Shown piece after piece: positions 63,169 to 64,000 of a stretch of 64,000 nt of DNA. Made by a program: the position numbers and the translations under genes. Within the stretch, counting starts at the first letter, position 1. Each line of letters starts with the position of its first letter. Source of the stretch: Ekhidna lutea (GTDB taxonomy: Bacteria > Bacteroidota > Bacteroidia > Cytophagales > Cyclobacteriaceae); the NCBI RefSeq assembly GCF_900188325.1, contig NZ_FZPD01000001.1:682001-746000 (forward strand), given 5' to 3'. Under the pieces are notes generated by a model that worked only from the letters and a program-made list of their open reading frames with translations, did no database searches and was not told the DNA's origin.

Positions 63169-64000
63169 ATCTTACCCTAACTCTCACATTATCTGCAACA
63201 CTTAAACCACCTTTTTCTGAGGGCATCCACTCAGGCCCCTCTTGCACGAGTCTTATGGCTTCAAGATCACAACCATATCCCAAGCTTTTTCTAACTGAAA
63301 TATCCTCAATAACACCACTTGGACTAATTGAAACATCAAGGATCACAAAACCTTCAATCTCGTTGTTCCTGGCAGTTTCCGGGTAAATGAGTTCTTCCTC
63401 GATATATTTTTTAAAGCTCCGCATGCCGTTTACAGGTCGGGCTTTTTTATAAGTAGAGTTGTTTCCTTGGCCATCATATCCAGTAACCACCACTTCCTGC
63501 AATTCTGTTGATCCTCCTAGGGCTACATCCAGCTGAGTTCGTTCACCTACCTTTATTTCCTCCATGGAAAAGCCAACAAACGAAAAAATTAACACCATGT
63601 CTTCTGTTTTTGGGAGCTCAAAAGAACCATCTAAATCGGTAACAGTGCCTGTTGTAGTTCCTTTAATTACAACATTAACTCCAGGAAGTGGCTCACCATA
63701 TTCATCAGTCACTATACCCCGTATTGTTGGCTCATTGTATGAGAATGTTTTAAACTGAACAGGATCACTTTCTGCCTCTTTATTTTCGTTTTGACTTAAA
63801 GCGGTTGACTTTGCACTGCGAGCAACGCTGACTTTCTGTTCATCAAGCGGTTCTTTTTGCTTAATGTTCTCCTGGAGTTCTTGGACATCAAGAATTGAAA
63901 TATCCGATTCTTTAATCTCAACACCAGCTACTCTTCCCTGAAGGTTGTTCTCAGGGTTTAATGGCTCCATAACCACTTCATCTAAGTCTTCTGACACTTC
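63158..64000 (-). CDS. CarboxypepD_reg/TonB-C-terminal domain protein (5' end beyond window)
   Basis: The frame is open to the window edge, so the N-terminus is missing; a GTG at the edge is probably internal. The visible 280 residues contain an acidic Ser/Glu-rich stretch, then RGIVTDEYGEPLPGVNVVIKG, a CarboxypepD_reg-like beta-sandwich (about residues 90-160), a VVTGYDGQGNNSTYKKA linker and a TonB C-terminal domain (IEGFVILDVSISPSG). Such proteins in Bacteroidota usually have a cytoplasmic or anti-sigma-like N-terminus and one membrane helix. It may couple to outer-membrane transport or signalling, but the missing half decides this. Confidence 0.75.
   Translation of the reverse strand, partial: EVSEDLDEVVMEPLNPENNLQGRVAGVEIKESDISILDVQELQENIKQKEPLDEQKVSVARSAKSTALSQNENKEAESDPVQFKTFSYNEPTIRGIVTDEYGEPLPGVNVVIKGTTTGTVTDLDGSFELPKTEDMVLIFSFVGFSMEEIKVGERTQLDVALGGSTELQEVVVTGYDGQGNNSTYKKARPVNGMRSFKKYIEEELIYPETARNNEIEGFVILDVSISPSGVIEDISVRKSLGYGCDLEAIRLVQEGPEWMPSEKGGLSVADNVRVRVRFKL

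Noticed and set aside
1-64000. tRNA, rRNA, CRISPR arrays, insertion sequences, integrase or phage genes
   Set aside because: I scanned for TGGTTCGA-type loops, regularly spaced repeats, transposase/integrase motifs and terminal inverted repeats and found nothing convincing. The few GTTCGA-like words lie inside coding sequence.

Overview
The window comes from a Bacteroidota genome, most likely a marine Cytophagales-type bacterium. The evidence is AT-rich coding sequence, several start-proximal matches to the Bacteroidota -7 promoter TAnnTTTG, a CxxxY-type CcmE, SLBB-repeat polysaccharide export proteins, a CarboxypepD_reg/TonB-C protein and many GTG/TTG starts. Species cannot be fixed from this sequence alone.

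Layout. (1) 1-3592, minus strand: a cytochrome c maturation operon (ccmB, ccmC, a small ccmD-like gene, ccmE and a ccmF/ccsA-type gene cut by the window edge). (2) 3713-53752, plus strand: an almost unbroken run of about 50 kb of surface polysaccharide genes, many overlapping by 4 bp. It starts with nucleotide-sugar genes (WbpP-like epimerase, rfbB, rfbA, rfbC, UXS, a TviB/WbpO-like dehydrogenase) and goes straight into sulfate activation (cysC, cysD, cysN, cysQ). Next come a Wza-like SLBB exporter, Wzz, Wzy and Wzx, three sulfotransferases, a glycosyltransferase, an acyltransferase, a fourth sulfotransferase, a decayed sulfotransferase remnant, a further glycosyltransferase and an unusual epimerase. 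A second, paralogous Wza/Wzz pair follows, then a pseudaminic-acid-type (nonulosonate) pathway, a candidate nonulosonate transferase and a fifth sulfotransferase. The run ends with a second Wzx, a PhyH-type dioxygenase, an MBOAT/SGNH acylation pair, a sulfatase, another acyltransferase, a second Wzy-like protein, a GT2, an epimerase, a WcaJ-type initiating transferase, galE and a WecA/MraY-type transferase. (3) 53791-54795, plus strand: pheS. (4) 54792-60753, minus strand: a MoxR ATPase, two SurA/PpiC-type periplasmic foldases and a three-gene partner-switching module (SpoIIE-type phosphatase, STAS protein, HATPase). (5) 60814-64000: msrC-like and ribD on the minus strand, prmC on the plus strand, and a partial CarboxypepD_reg/TonB-C protein on the minus strand.

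How it fits together. The central locus can be read as one or two Wzx/Wzy-dependent pathways. PAPS is made by CysDN/CysC inside the operon, and five intact sulfotransferases of different subtypes would transfer sulfate to a glycan. PseB, PseC, tandem GNAT, PseI and an SpsF-like enzyme would supply a CMP-nonulosonate. Acyltransferases decorate the glycan, and the two Wza/Wzz sets export it. The combination predicts a sulfated, probably nonulosonate-containing acidic surface polysaccharide. The main open points are the missing PseG hydrolase, the missing rfbD, the duplicated export machinery, a lipoprotein sulfatase inside a sulfation locus, and an epimerase with Phe in place of the catalytic Tyr. 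I saw no tRNA, rRNA, CRISPR array, insertion sequence or convincing terminator hairpin.
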